64,000 bases of DNA from contig OZ021723.1 of NCBI GenBank assembly GCA_963978545.1, positions 8,729,593-8,793,592 on the forward strand, in the 5' to 3' direction. This DNA comes from Linyphia triangularis. Its lineage: Eukaryota; Arthropoda; Arachnida; Araneae; Linyphiidae. The translations under genes and the position numbers were made by a program. This document shows, one piece after another, positions 45,385 to 56,640 of the stretch (position 1 is its first letter; every line of letters begins with the position of its first letter). A model generated the notes under the pieces. That model made no database searches and had not been told where the DNA came from. It saw nothing but the letters and a program-made list of their open reading frames with translations.

Positions 45385-46022
45385 TTATCGTGGTTGGCAT
45401 AGCACGAGAGCCACAGGAACATGGTTGTCATAATACGAGAGCCACATGAACATGGTTGTCATAATACGAGAGCCACATGAACATGGTTGTCATAACACGA
45501 AAGTCACACGAAGGTGGTTGTCATAACACGATAACCCCATGTATAATGGTTGTCATACACGAGAGCCACATGGTATCATGGTTGTCATAGTACGAAAGCC
45601 ACCCGAAAATGGCTGTCATAGCACGAAAGCCACCCGAAAATGGCTGTCATAGCACGAAAGCCACCCGAAGATGGTAGTCATAGCACGAAAGCCACCAAAA
45701 GATGGTAGTCATAGCACGAAAGCCACCAAAAGATGGTAGTCATAGCACGAAAGCCACCAAAAGATGGTAGTCATAGCACGAAAGCCACCAAAAGATGGTA
45801 GTCATAGCACGAAAGCCACCAAAAGATGGTAGTCATAGCACGAAAGCCACCAAAAGATGGTAGTCATAGCACGAAAGCCACACGAAGGTGGTTGTCATAG
45901 CACGAAAGCCTCCCGAAGGAGGTTGTCGTAGCACGAAAGCCTCCCGAAGGAGGTAGTCGTAGCACGAAAGCCACACGAAGATGGTAGTCATAGCACGAAA
46001 GCCTCCCGAAGGTGGTTGTCAT
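45385..46022. repeat. 31-bp minisatellite, left part
   Basis: The unit is ATAGCACGAAAGCCACC followed by AAAAGATGGTAGTC, about 20 copies, homogeneous in the centre (45650-45860) and diverged at the edges. The array resumes at 47284-47490 after an inserted element. Region 45050-45385 shows nothing recognised. Confidence 0.94.
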
Positions 46023-46026
46023 ACAA

Positions 46027-47283
46027 CAGGGGTCAAAGTGACAAAATAAGAATATATAGGATTTTTTCAAAAAAAATATAGGACAATATAAAACATCAAA
46101 TAACTGCACACAGTTGCTACTGAACTTCAAAATTAACTCGTTATACATTTATATACTCGTTATACTGAATTTAAGAGAATAGAAAACACACCTTTAAAAA
46201 AAAAGAAATCGCCTGATTCTGAATACGTGGTCAGTTATTGCCTCAATATTCCATCCCTAAATCAAGTTTTATTAATTACATTATTTGCAATCATGAGTCT
46301 TTTGCTTCCAGAATTTTTAACTGTTCCAATTTCTTTAAGTATTTTCTTTTTATCCCTGTTTACAGTCTTTTGTTGATTCAGATTTACTGTTCAGTGTCGG
46401 CTGGATTGGCGGCGAAACGTGGGAATCGCCGAATGTGGCGAACCTGGCACTTGGTTTTGAAGCAACCCTAGTGATCATTTGGATTTGACAACACAACGTA
46501 TTGACGTAATTTTCAATTTTGGCGACTTGTATGAAAATATCGTGGCTAATATTCCGGATCCGGTACGAATTCTGCGCCAAGGCGATTTTCGCCAAAAAAT
46601 GGCAGCCCTGCCATTTTTTAAGAACAAGATAACTAACTGCCTATGGTTGACATAATTTGGAGTGGTTTGATGTAAACAATTCGTGGCGCAGAATCCGTAC
46701 AGGATTCGAAATAAAAAAATCGCCATCCGACATCATACAGTAAATCTTAACCCTTTTGTTTCCTTCATCAATTATTGACTGAGTACTCAAAATGTTCTTT
46801 AGTAGTCCTGCAAGTTAATCCCAGGTTGTTTTTATCCGTTTTTCCCGAAGCAGAATTTTGTTGTTGCATCTCTCTCTGCATTATGGAAAATTAATTTATT
46901 ACGTTGGAGGAGAAATCAGATCAGAAATTCAAGACCGATTGTTATGGAAATGTTCACATGTTTACAACTCCCACCGGTCCAGTAGAGTTGAGTTGTAGAT
47001 TATGCAGCACGTGACGTCACAAGAGATAAAACGCCGCGCTGCCGTTACAAACATCGTTTTTGTCAGGTCTTTTTCACCTACGATCGCGCCAAAGAATCCG
47101 AAATATTAAAAAATGGCAACAAACGGCGCCGTTATTACGAATTCGAAGAAAATATCGATCGAATCAATGTAGAAATATAGGATATATAGGACAATTGTAA
47201 AATATAGGACAATATAGGACGTTTTTACAGATTTTTAAAAAAATATAGGATTTATAGGACATATAGGACGTCTGCGACCCCTG
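46027..47283. mobile_element. hAT-like element inserted in the minisatellite
   Basis: Termini CAGGGGTC at the left and GACCCCTG at the right are inverted. The next 100 bases on each side share (A/T)TATAGGA(C/T)AATAT-type tracts in inverted order. TACAAC occurs at both junctions and may be part of an 8-bp target duplication. CAGGGGT ends are typical of hAT elements. No transposase is recognised in the 1.26 kb. Confidence 0.72.
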
Positions 47284-47490
47284 TACAACGAAAGCCTACC
47301 GAAGATGGTAGTCGTAGCACGAAAGCCTCCCGAAGGAGGATGTCATAAAACGAAAGCCTCCCGAAGATGGTAGTCGTAGCACGAAAGCCTCCCGAAGGAG
47401 GATGTCACAGAACGAAAGCCACACAGAGGTGGTTGTCACAGCACGAAAGTCACATAGTATCATACTTGTCATAGCACGAGAGCCACAGGA
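47284..47490. repeat. 31-bp minisatellite, right part
   Basis: Continuation of the 45385-46022 array (CACGAAAGCCTCCCGAAGG type units). Confidence 0.92.
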
Positions 47491-48259
47491 AAGTTGTACT
47501 GCGGACGAAACATCGTGAAGACATTTGGATTACCTAGAGCGGTCCAAATTTTAAGGAGGCAGAACATTACACACAAATTGTTATTAGATGTTCTTTTTCT
47601 GAGAAATATTTTCATCGAATACATGTATATTTTTTAAAGATTTCTAAATTTGCTCACGAATAATGGAAGTAATTAAGAATCAAAAATCAAAAGTACAATG
47701 TGCAAATTGTACAATTTTGACAATCTGTCTAAAATACTAAAAGAAAAGAAACAAGGGAAAGGAACCCACCTCCCTCTGATAAAATAAGCCACTGAATTAA
47801 GAAAGTTTCAATCTCTTCTCAACTTCCGATAGTAAGGGGTTCTCCAAGGTAAGAAATTCCTTTCCTGCTTCCTTCCTGCTTAACGATTTCCGCGATTAAG
47901 ATTAATCGTATCGCTGGATGTAAATATTTAGACTTTCCCCACTCTGACGATGATCAAGACGAAATCGCGCTGAACGAGATAGCGAGCGACGTTGAAAGAA
48001 TGAAAGATTATTTTTCTTTAAATTGATAAGTCAATCGACACGTTATCTGTGGAGTATATTTAAGCAAAATGTGTCAAAAATTGAATTAAAAAAAAAAAAA
48101 ATCTGGATACTGTTGCTGTACCATAGTTCATTTCCAATAGCGTTGTCGTAGCAACTATTTTAGACTTTTTTTTTTTTTAATCTTTTATTTCTTCCAATCT
48201 GCAATCTAAATAATCTCTGCAGTATATGCATTTGATAAAAGAAAACGTACTCAGCTCGG
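47491..48259. other. No gene or repeat recognised
   Basis: Includes a less AT-rich stretch (about 47880-48000, ATTAATCGTATCGCTGG ... GAACGAGATAGCGAGCGACG) that looks single-copy, but it has no open frame or splice structure I can support. Confidence 0.4.
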
Positions 48260-48434
48260 GTTGGTTGGTTGTATTCAGATTATCTGGCGCCGTCAGCAAC
48301 ACGAGGGCTATAATGCGCCGAAACATTCGTCATTAGACAAGCCAGCATACATTTACAAACACCCATGCCTAACACGGGACTCGAACTCGCAACCTCGCGG
48401 TCTAGAAGCTAGTACGCTAACCACTATACCGTTT
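48260..48434 (-). mobile_element. SINE1 copy with target duplication, head short
   Basis: ACTCAGCTCGG lies at 48249-48259 and 48435-48445. The head stops at AAACGG, as in the copy at 27627. The B box is essentially intact. Region 48446-49160 holds a family-G fragment near 48920-49030 and nothing else seen. Confidence 0.94.
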
Positions 48435-49160
48435 ACTCAGCTCGGAATCAACGGAATAATGTGGTTTCGTTAGGTTCGTTTGAGTTTCCTGGCGCAAGGG
48501 TAACACTAGGGCCAAGCCCCGCCAACTGTATAGAAAAACTGATTTTTTTTTTTTTTAAGGGAAATCAGTTCGGGCATTCTAAATTTGGCAAAAGTGAACT
48601 GGGATTCGAATGACACTGGATTCACACAGAACTGGATTCACAGAACTGGATTCGAATGACACTGAAAAGGGGTTATACTAGTATTTCTTACAACCATTAT
48701 ACAATTCCCAACTGTGTAGACTGACTGACACTGGAAAAATTGAGAAAAAATAGATTCTCCCAAAAAAAGTTTTGAATATTTTTGTCTTATATACATTGCC
48801 AAATTTTATCTGCAATAGAAACTTATTGAAGAGATTTGATCTCAATTCAAGTTTTCATAGAGTTTGACCACTAAGAAGATCATTGATTCTATGTCATGGA
48901 CTCTTTCTCACAAAAACAACTTCACAAAATGCATTGTCACCGAGTCTATCTGACAACTTTCAGCTCGATTGGACGAAAGCTATTGTCTCCGATAACGGAA
49001 CAGCCGACGGAAAACCCTCCGAAGACAAACACAAAATTTAAGTTAATATAAAAAATTAAAAAAAAAAGAAATAAACAAGTTTTCAGTCACTCATTGGAAC
49101 ACAGAGTGAAAAAATACATTGATGTTCCTCGTATCCGAGGCTCAATCACGTATAATTAAT

Positions 49161-49340
49161 TGGTTGGTTGTTTTCAGATTATCTGGCGCCGTCAGCAACA
49201 CGAGGACTATAATGCACCGAAACATTCGTCATTAGACAAGCCAACATACATTTGCAAACACCCATGCCTAACACTGGACTCGAACCCGCAACTTCGCGGT
49301 CTAGAAGCTAGCACGCTAACCACTATACCGTTTGGTCGGC
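49161..49340 (-). mobile_element. SINE1 copy with target duplication
   Basis: CACGTATAATT(A/G)AT flanks both sides. Intact B box. A family-G fragment follows at 49380-49570. Confidence 0.94.
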
Positions 49341-49646
49341 CACGTATAATTGATTTTATGTCTTAACTGAATAGGCGCGATCGGGAAAATAAGCCCTCCA
49401 AAGCACCAATAGAAGCGTGAGTTAAAGGACCTTTTAAAGACAGTTATCAAAACAATCAAACGCATTCTTATCGTAAACGAGTACATCTATTTGTCAAATT
49501 TCAGCTCGATTGTTTGACGGAAAGTGCGCTAGTTAACCCTCAGCAGATTTGCAAGCAATGAACAAAATCTAAATTAATATAAATGATATAAAAATATAGA
49601 TTGACTCAAATCTTTTTCAATGCCTACAAACGAGGCAATGTTGGAT

Positions 49647-50099
49647 TTGGTTGGTGGGTTTGTGCGTTCAATGACCTATTCATGTGCACAATAATGGCTA
49701 ATCAGGCCGGGAGCTTAACGTGGATTCCAAATGGACGTTACAGCTTAACGTTACAGCTAATGTGACGTATAAGCAAGTGACGCTACTTATACGTATAAGC
49801 AAGTACAGCTAATGTGACGTATACAGCTAATGGGACGTAACAACCGTGGACGTTACAGCTTAATGTGGTTGGTTGTATTCAGATTATCTGGCGCCGTCAG
49901 CAACACGAGGGCTATAATGCGCCGAAACATTTCGTCATTTAACAAACCAACATACATTTACAAACACCCATGCCTACACGGGACAGCAGCTTAATGTGGA
50001 TTCCGAACTGCTACGAACATCTATGCCCGATCCGAGATTCGAACCCGGTACCTTTGGCATGCTTAGCCAGAGCTCTAACCATACAACTCTCAGATGGAC
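49647..50099 (-). mobile_element. SINE2 copy, internally expanded and split by SINE1
   Basis: The target duplication AGGCAATGTTGG(G)A lies at about 49634-49646 and 50100-50112. The body is interrupted first by a local expansion (49738-49865) of TACAGCT(T)AA(C/T)GT and GTGACGTATA-type motifs, then by a SINE1 at 49869-49984. The tRNA end carries GGTTCGAATCTCGG. Confidence 0.82.
49869..49984 (-). mobile_element. 5'-truncated SINE1 nested in SINE2
   Basis: CAGCTTAATGTGG is duplicated exactly on both sides (49856-49868 and about 49987-49999). The tRNA head and B box are missing. A perfect target duplication with a truncated 5' end points to target-primed reverse transcription. Confidence 0.93.
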
Positions 50100-50185
50100 A
50101 GGCAATGTTGGGACTTTAAGGCAAAGAAGATGAGAAGCCACAAATAAACAACTGTTTAGGCAAATAAAGTGTAAGTTAAGTAATG

Positions 50186-50545
50186 TGTAAGTTGTGCATT
50201 CAACGATCTGTTTTTGTGAAAAATAGCGACTAATCAGGTAGAGACCTACAACCCTTAGACTACCAGTTCACAACCCATGCTCAACCCAGCAATAGAAGTC
50301 GGCACTTATGGAAAGCGGTTGGTTGGTTGTTTTCAGATTATCTGGCGCCGTCAGCAACACGAGGGCTATAATGCCCTTAAACATTCGTCATTAGACAAGC
50401 CAACATACATTTACAAACACCCATGCCCAACACGGGACTCGGAACCCGCAACCTCGCGGTCTAGAAGCCAGCACGCTAACCACTATACCGTTTGGTCGGC
50501 CTTATGGAAAGCGGATCAAAGCACTAACCACACAGCCATCAATTG
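50186..50545 (-). mobile_element. Degenerate SINE2 split by SINE1
   Basis: GTGCATTCAACGATCTG and GACTAATCAGGTAGAGACC match the SINE2 body, and CACTAACCACACAGCCATCA matches its head. The SINE1 at 50318-50500 lies between. Confidence 0.68.
50318..50500 (-). mobile_element. SINE1 copy nested in SINE2
   Basis: The 14-bp perfect target duplication CTTATGGAAAGCGG lies at 50305-50318 and 50501-50514. B box with the extra C. Confidence 0.95.
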
Positions 50546-50859
50546 GACCATGCTATATGTAAATCATGGTGAACAAATTGTTATCAATTATAGTTTAAAA
50601 TGTTTTTATTATACATTAATAGTTTTGAAATATATTTTTGACCCTGTAATGTATCCTATAACACTCAGTAAACTAAAAAAAAATCAGTGGGGTTTATTTT
50701 TTTATATATTTTATTATCAAGCAAAGTATTCAACTATAATATTCACACTTGCATGAAAGCATAATGCACATTTTTTAGTGTTTTATAAACATTGGACAGC
50801 ATTTGGTAAAAATTAATGCCTCGGCAATTTTTCATGAAAACAAGATACATAATTATGGG

Positions 50860-50940
50860 TGATGACATATTTTGTGACATTCTTCATAAATATTAACTAA
50901 TTTCACTCGTTTTAAAAAAAATGCGAGAATCGTCCATTGT
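50860..50940. mobile_element. Family-A MITE end fragment
   Basis: TTCTTCATAAATATTAACTA through ATGCGAGAATCGTCCATTG matches the right terminus only. Sequence 50546-50860 shows nothing recognised. Confidence 0.6.
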
Positions 50941-51047
50941 GTACTTAGCAATACAACTGTGAATTTCGGCATGAAATTGTTAATACAATAGAGTATTTAC
51001 ACATAAGAGTGTTGTATTAAAACTCTACGAGTACAAAATTGTTTGAT

Positions 51048-51226
51048 TGTTGGTTGTTTTCAGATTATCTGGCGCCGTCAGCAACACGAGGTCTATAATG
51101 CGCCGAAACATTCGTCATTAGACAAGCCAACATACATTTACAAACACCCATGCCTAACACGGGACTCGAACCCGCAACTTCGCGGTCTAGAAGTCAGCAC
51201 GCTAACCACTATACCGTTTGGTCGGC
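51048..51226 (-). mobile_element. SINE1 copy, intact B box
   Basis: Full-length, with possible target duplication AAAATTGTTTGA / CAATTTTACATGA (imperfect). The B box is GGTTCGAGTCC. Confidence 0.9.
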
Positions 51227-51528
51227 AATTTTACATGAGATATTTCCATTGCGAATTGCTGTCAACACAATATTTGTACTAGGTCTCTTACAAAAAAATA
51301 AATTCAACAATCAAATAAATATATAACGCTCATCACCCCCATTTTATATTTAACAATCAGCTTTTCTGCAAAAACCACACCAAACAAGTTTCATTTCCAC
51401 AATCAGTTCCGCACGCTATCTAAATATATACACCGTCCACTTCCTCAAACCAAAAGCCACACACGCAGACAAAGTAACAATTCCAGCTGATTCAACCAGA
51501 GATTAAAATAATAAAAAAAGCAACTCAC

Positions 51529-51725
51529 CCCTTTTCGAAGATCACCACGCAAAATTAAAAATCGCAATACCAAACGATCTTTTTCCGTCAATACTACTCG
51601 CAGGGCTTTGCGAGCGACTCTCGCTCGTTGGCTGTTGGGATGAGAAGTGAACGAAATATAAATAAAGGCTCGCATTTATCCACGTGGGGATGGCAACACC
51701 GTCGGAAACGTTATGACGTCATTCG
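51529..51725 (-). promoter_or_regulatory. Candidate promoter and first exon with strong donor
   Basis: In minus-strand order: a perfect CRE TGACGTCA (51721-51714), an E-box CACGTG (51686-51681), a GC-richer stretch with CAACGAGCGAGAGTCGCTCG near 51620, and the donor AAAAGGG|GTGAGT with its junction after 51529. The drop in AT content, the absence of repeat similarity and the consensus donor suggest a transcription start and 5' exon on the minus strand. It could be the UTR exon needed upstream of the acceptor at 14611, which would make an intron of about 37 kb. That link is only inference. On the plus strand a TATAAATA at about 51657 offers an alternative direction. Confidence 0.4.
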
Positions 51726-52149
51726 CCCAGGCAGAAAGACAAACTCGTTTCGATACATAACTCTATGGTTTTCGATGCGTTTTTCTTATCACGCGAGGCT
51801 TTGGGGAAATTTCGCTCTTGCGTTTGTTGCAGGATGGCTTTGTGAGTGTAACCTTGTATTTTAGTTGGTATATGGGATTGGATGATTGCTACTGCAAGAG
51901 TTACATGAGTGCGAAAATGACAGACTCGTGACTATGATGCAGTATTAGCATTTGACATGTAAAGGTCTCGGGTTAGAGTTCCACTTGGCTTTTCAATATC
52001 TGTTTTAAAAATCGTGTAGACGCGACAAAGATTGTGAGTGATAGTCTCTCAGCGATTATTGGCCTTTCCAACGAGAGCTTTTCGGGTTTCTTATCATTCG
52101 AGAAAATTAGGGGAGTTTCCCTTAAAAACATCAAGGGAAACGTCTTATC

Positions 52150-52915
52150 TATAAAATATTGAATTATTTTAACTTTCAATTACCCATATGTATACATAGA
52201 ATAATAAAAGTAAAAATCTAGGTAAAAAAAAAAGTTTTTTTTTTCCCCCCATTTCTCCACGTTTCTTCCGGGTCCTGATTTAAAAAAAGTCGTCTAGTAA
52301 AAATGTCTTTGGTCAGCATAACTCCTGAACAAATTGATCTAGGCTGTTCCAATTTGGTGTGCGGGTTAGTGGTCACCACGTGACCTACCATTAAGATTTT
52401 CGTCAAAACTCGCAAGCGTATAAGCTACCTTCGAAAAAATCACGTTTTTCAATTATTGCTAAAAAACGGGTCTAACGATTTCTATCAAAATCGCTGTGGT
52501 TATGCCTCTTAAGGTGTTCTAAACATCCCCACCTCCAAAATTCACGTAAAAAAGCTTTAATGGCGTAAAGAGTGGAAAAACGAATGCCTACAACGCAGAG
52601 TTCTCTTTCTTTGAGCAAAGCTCATCAACGATCATTTTTTCTCCTCTCCTCAGTTTCACTTATAAGAAAGGATAATATAAGAATTATTGAAAAGTACATT
52701 GCTAAAATCACCATTTTGGCGGCGTTTTTTTTTTTTTTTTTTTTTTTTTAATGACCAATATAAAAATTATCTCCCAAAATATCGCCAAACTGGTAATTTT
52801 TTCTAAATGAATAATGAAAATATAAAAACGGTAAATGACACAAATCCACGTCAGTATTATAATGTAATTAAAAGTTGTGCGATGTTTCACATCCCTAGCT
52901 TGACACATGTTGTAT
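52150..52915 (-). mobile_element. Family-F element copy (reverse)
   Basis: It is bounded by ACTTTCAATTACCCATATG at the left and GCGATGTTTCACATCCCTAG at the right, with CAGCATAACTCCTGAACAA, GAGCAAAGCTCATCAACG and ATATCGCCAAACTGG inside. The best preserved reverse copy. Confidence 0.75.
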
Positions 52916-53801
52916 AGCAGTTGACATTGTTGTGGTATAGCCCTTGCACTCAGAAAGTTTCTAATATAACCAATTAAGAGTGCTTTTTTTTGTATATCGG
53001 AGTATTTTTACAGAACGTTCTTTCGGTGATGGGGAACACTTTTCATGAAATTATGAAAGGGGAAATTTATCTTAAAAAAACCCAAAACATTACCAACAGC
53101 ACGACATTAGATGTGAGATTTTCTTTTTAACCATTGTATCACAATCGTTGTCGGGTCTACTTATTTTTTGAAATTGAAGAATGTAGATCATCCATAATTA
53201 GGCAATCAAATTTGATATCTCTTCACAAGATCATTGTGCTTCTATGGTATGAGTTCGCGTCGGTTTGACTCGAAGTTAGAAACTTGATGTTTACAAATAA
53301 CAATGCTGCGTCTAATAATTCAGGAATTTCGTTCACTTACCACAAAATTAATATTACGGAACTTTATTCTGGTACAAAATATTAAAAAGTGTAGTTTATT
53401 ATCAGGAATAATGTCAGTCTCTTTCGATTCATGTTTCTCAACAGCCATCAGAGGCTCTACGATCGTGCATGCCATTGATGGAAAGATTTTATTGAGAAAA
53501 ATGAAAGAATACATTAAACTTTGAAATAAGCAGATGTTAGTTTACCTGCAAATTTTTCTTGAAGTTATCAGGGATTACTTTAACAACTAAGAATAGAAAA
53601 TGTCTGCTTAAAGTGCTGTGACAATTTAAAGTGGAATCTTGTAACTGTACTTGTGTATTATCCAGTCAACCGTAGGCGAGATAAAAAGTTCATCTAGCTG
53701 ATTCGTTTGTTCGTCCAAACGGTCAACAAATAGATCTGTCATTCCTGGCTCCAAAATCATTAATCTTTTAAAAGTCAGCCGAGTTGGTAGCAAATATAAT
53801 A
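52916..53801. other. No gene recognised; apparently single-copy
   Basis: Overlapping open frames of 60-73 codons on both strands around 53300-53520 have no splice signals or known motif that I can support. Confidence 0.4.
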
Positions 53802-54462
53802 GATTGAGATGCGACTGCAATTTTTGGACCCCATCGAACATCATTCTGATTTTTTTTATAGAAATTGGAGAAAAGTAAGTAGATTACAAATCCACTGGTC
53901 TGCCGTGGCAAAAATGGACGAAACTGGTCAAAAATCGACTTTAAATAAGTTGAACTAAATCCAATTGTCAAATGCGCCATAACTTGCCAAATAAAGAGCA
54001 TTTTTTTTTATTTGGTAACCCTCGCTCTTTAATTTTCAATTAAGAAGGTTGCAGGCGATTCTGATGTGTGGCTATGGCTTACTTGCATCTTTCACAAATG
54101 AGCCAAATTGGCAATAAACATTACGTCACTGATGACTTAACTGATGTCGCCAATTTGGCTTACTTTTAAAAGATACAAGTTTTCCGAGCCAGAGATCAGA
54201 AATCGTTTGCGCTTTTTCTCATTGAAAATCAAAATGCAGTGGGTTGCCAGACGAAAAAGTGTGTTCTCTTTTTTGGCAAGTTATGACATATTTGGCGATC
54301 GGATTTTAGTTCAACTCTTTCCAAGTCGATATTTGATCAGTTTCGGCCATTTTCGTAACGGCAGACCAGTGGATTCGTAATCTACTCACTTTTTTCCAAT
54401 TTCTATAAAAAATTCAGAATGATGTTCGGTGGGGTCCAAAAATTGCAGTTGCCTCTCGGACT
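53802..54462. mobile_element. Family-B foldback MITE
   Basis: Complete element between GATTGAGATGCGACTGC and GCAGTTGCCTCTCGGAC, with about 300-base arms and the central TTACGTCACTGATGACTTAA. Confidence 0.83.
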
Positions 54463-56089
54463 ACTACGCTGATCCGGGAAGGACACTACGTAGAACAGAA
54501 TCTTCGAAGACAGCATGTGGTCTAAAAATGTTGTCTCTAATGAAAAGTTCGCCAACGGTTGACGGGATAATACAGAAGGTTTGATGGATTTCTGGTATTC
54601 TAAATTTACGATAAAAGAGGATGGTGGTAAAACACCGTTAAAACAAATTTTTAATTTCTAGGATTGAATACTATCCGGGTGGTCTTTCAAGCTCTTCGCA
54701 TTTGCATCTTGAACGTGAGAAAACTTGATAAAGCAGCATCTATTCCAACAATTGACATGACTCTAATTGTCAGAATCTAAATCGTGTCTATTTATTTTTG
54801 AAACTAGACTGCTGAGCGTCAAAATGCATAAATGATTTCAATCTACAAACTAAGTTTTTAGTACACCTCTGAACCATTAGTTGGGGTATAATAAATTATT
54901 TTAGCGATATAAAATTTTATTAAAATTTTTGATTATTAACTATTATTATCAAGCTTATCTGCTAAATAACATCAAAGTATTTCTTGGGATTTCACAAGGA
55001 AGGTGGATAAATAAGAGTTTGAAAATTAATTTAGCTTCCATAAGTGGAATGTTTCGAAAATAAAATGTTGCAAAGAATTCCCTTCCCCTCACCCCCCCCC
55101 CCTCCTGTACTCCACGCAACTTAAGTGGCATATTGAAAAAAAAAAAAAAAAAAGAAAAAGATTAGAGGATATTTCAATGTTTTTAGCAACGTGCTCAAAT
55201 TCAATTTAAATGACGTATGTTTAGTGTAGTTTTTGCGAACTTTCTAAGTAAGGAGTTGAAAATTTAAAGAATAAAAGAAGAGAATATGTAATCAGATATC
55301 GAAAACGTAAACGTCACAGATTAGATCCGCTGTCAGTTAGAGGTGGTAATCAGGGAAAAACCATTCAGCTTATCTCAAGAGTTTTGAAACAAAACTTTTC
55401 TTCTTCTAAGTAGTTTGTCTTGTTAACAAATATCTTCTAAATTAATTGTAAAGGGTTAATAAATGAACAAACTTTCAATAGATTTTTATAAAGAAATGCC
55501 ATATGCAAATACAGTTTTAAAAAGATTTTTTACAATATATATCATTTTATTTGTTTACTGAAACTTTCCGTTTACGATATAGGTTTAAAATGAAATATCT
55601 TTGCTGAAACGTTAACTAACATCGTAACAACGAAAACTTTGAAATTTTATTTATTTAAAAAAAAAAGGAGCTAAATACAGCAGTGTTCATCGGATGACCT
55701 TCAATTTTTATTTTTATTTTAGGCATTATTTCTTCCTCGTCTTTCATTAGCTAAAAGGAATTTTACAATTAACCGAATGAAATCGATAATTTCGAGCAAA
55801 TCCCTAATAATAATTGGAATGTCTGGAATTTCTTGAATTCCTCTATTACTAGACAATTCTTTTGTTTCAAATTTACCTTGAAAGTTTTAAATATTTCTTC
55901 ATAAATGTACAATTCATTATTCTCAGAAATCAGATGGAACTACAACATATAGTGAAATGCGAAAAATCGTGGAAATTTCAATGATACCACAAACGAAAAA
56001 TTTGGATTCATTCAAAGATTTCATGGGCGGTTATAATTAGGTTTTTTTTTCTTCTTCCTGTTGTTTAATTTCAATGTACGGTGCATACT
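54463..56089. other. AT-rich, mostly unrecognised sequence
   Basis: No exon, TIR or tandem unit was seen in 1.6 kb. A run of 10 C (about 55090) and a run of A (55134-55153) occur. Confidence 0.4.
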
Positions 56090-56207
56090 ATCACGTTTTT
56101 TGCATTTCTCTACGCTTTGGAATATCCTGATTTAAAAAAAAAAAGTTATCCAGAAAAAATGTCTGTGTGTACGTGATCGGCATAGATTCCGAACACCAAA
56201 TTTGAAC

Positions 56208-56399
56208 GCCGACCAAATGGTATAATGGTTAGCGTGCTAGCTTCTAGACCGCGAGGTTGCGGGTTCCGAGTCCCTTGTTAGGCATGGGTGTTTGTAAATG
56301 TATGTTGGCTTGTCTAATGACAAATGTTTCGGCGCATTATAGCCCTCGTGTTGCTGACTGCGCCAGATAATCTGAAAACAACCAACCAACCAACCAACC
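56208..56399 (+). mobile_element. SINE1 copy, the only one on the plus strand
   Basis: It reads forward: GCCGACCAAATGGTATAATG, then the tRNA-like region with the extra C in the B box (GGGTTCCGAGTCCC), and the CCAA tail repeated five times. The target duplication is CCAAATTTGAAC on both sides. Confidence 0.94.
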
Positions 56400-56640
56400 A
56401 AATTTGAACATCGTAGATCAATTTGACCTACTATATTCAAATTTGGTGTACATATTAGTAGTGGCCATGGGACTCTACCATTAAGTATTTCGTCAAAATT
56501 GCACATGCGCATCAAGTTGAAATCATGGAAATGCATGAATTTTTTTTTTCACCAATTGCTTAGTTACAACTCGATTAAAATCTCTGTGCTAATACCACTT
56601 AAGGGGTTTTAATCGTCCCCACCTCCGAAATTCCATTAGA

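Noticed and set aside
46027..47283. Transposase gene inside the hAT-like element
   Set aside because: Frames are under 90 codons on either strand and no hAT dimerisation motif was seen.
53303..53524. Overlapping plus and minus frames as an exon
   Set aside because: No splice sites in agreement with the frames and no known motif.
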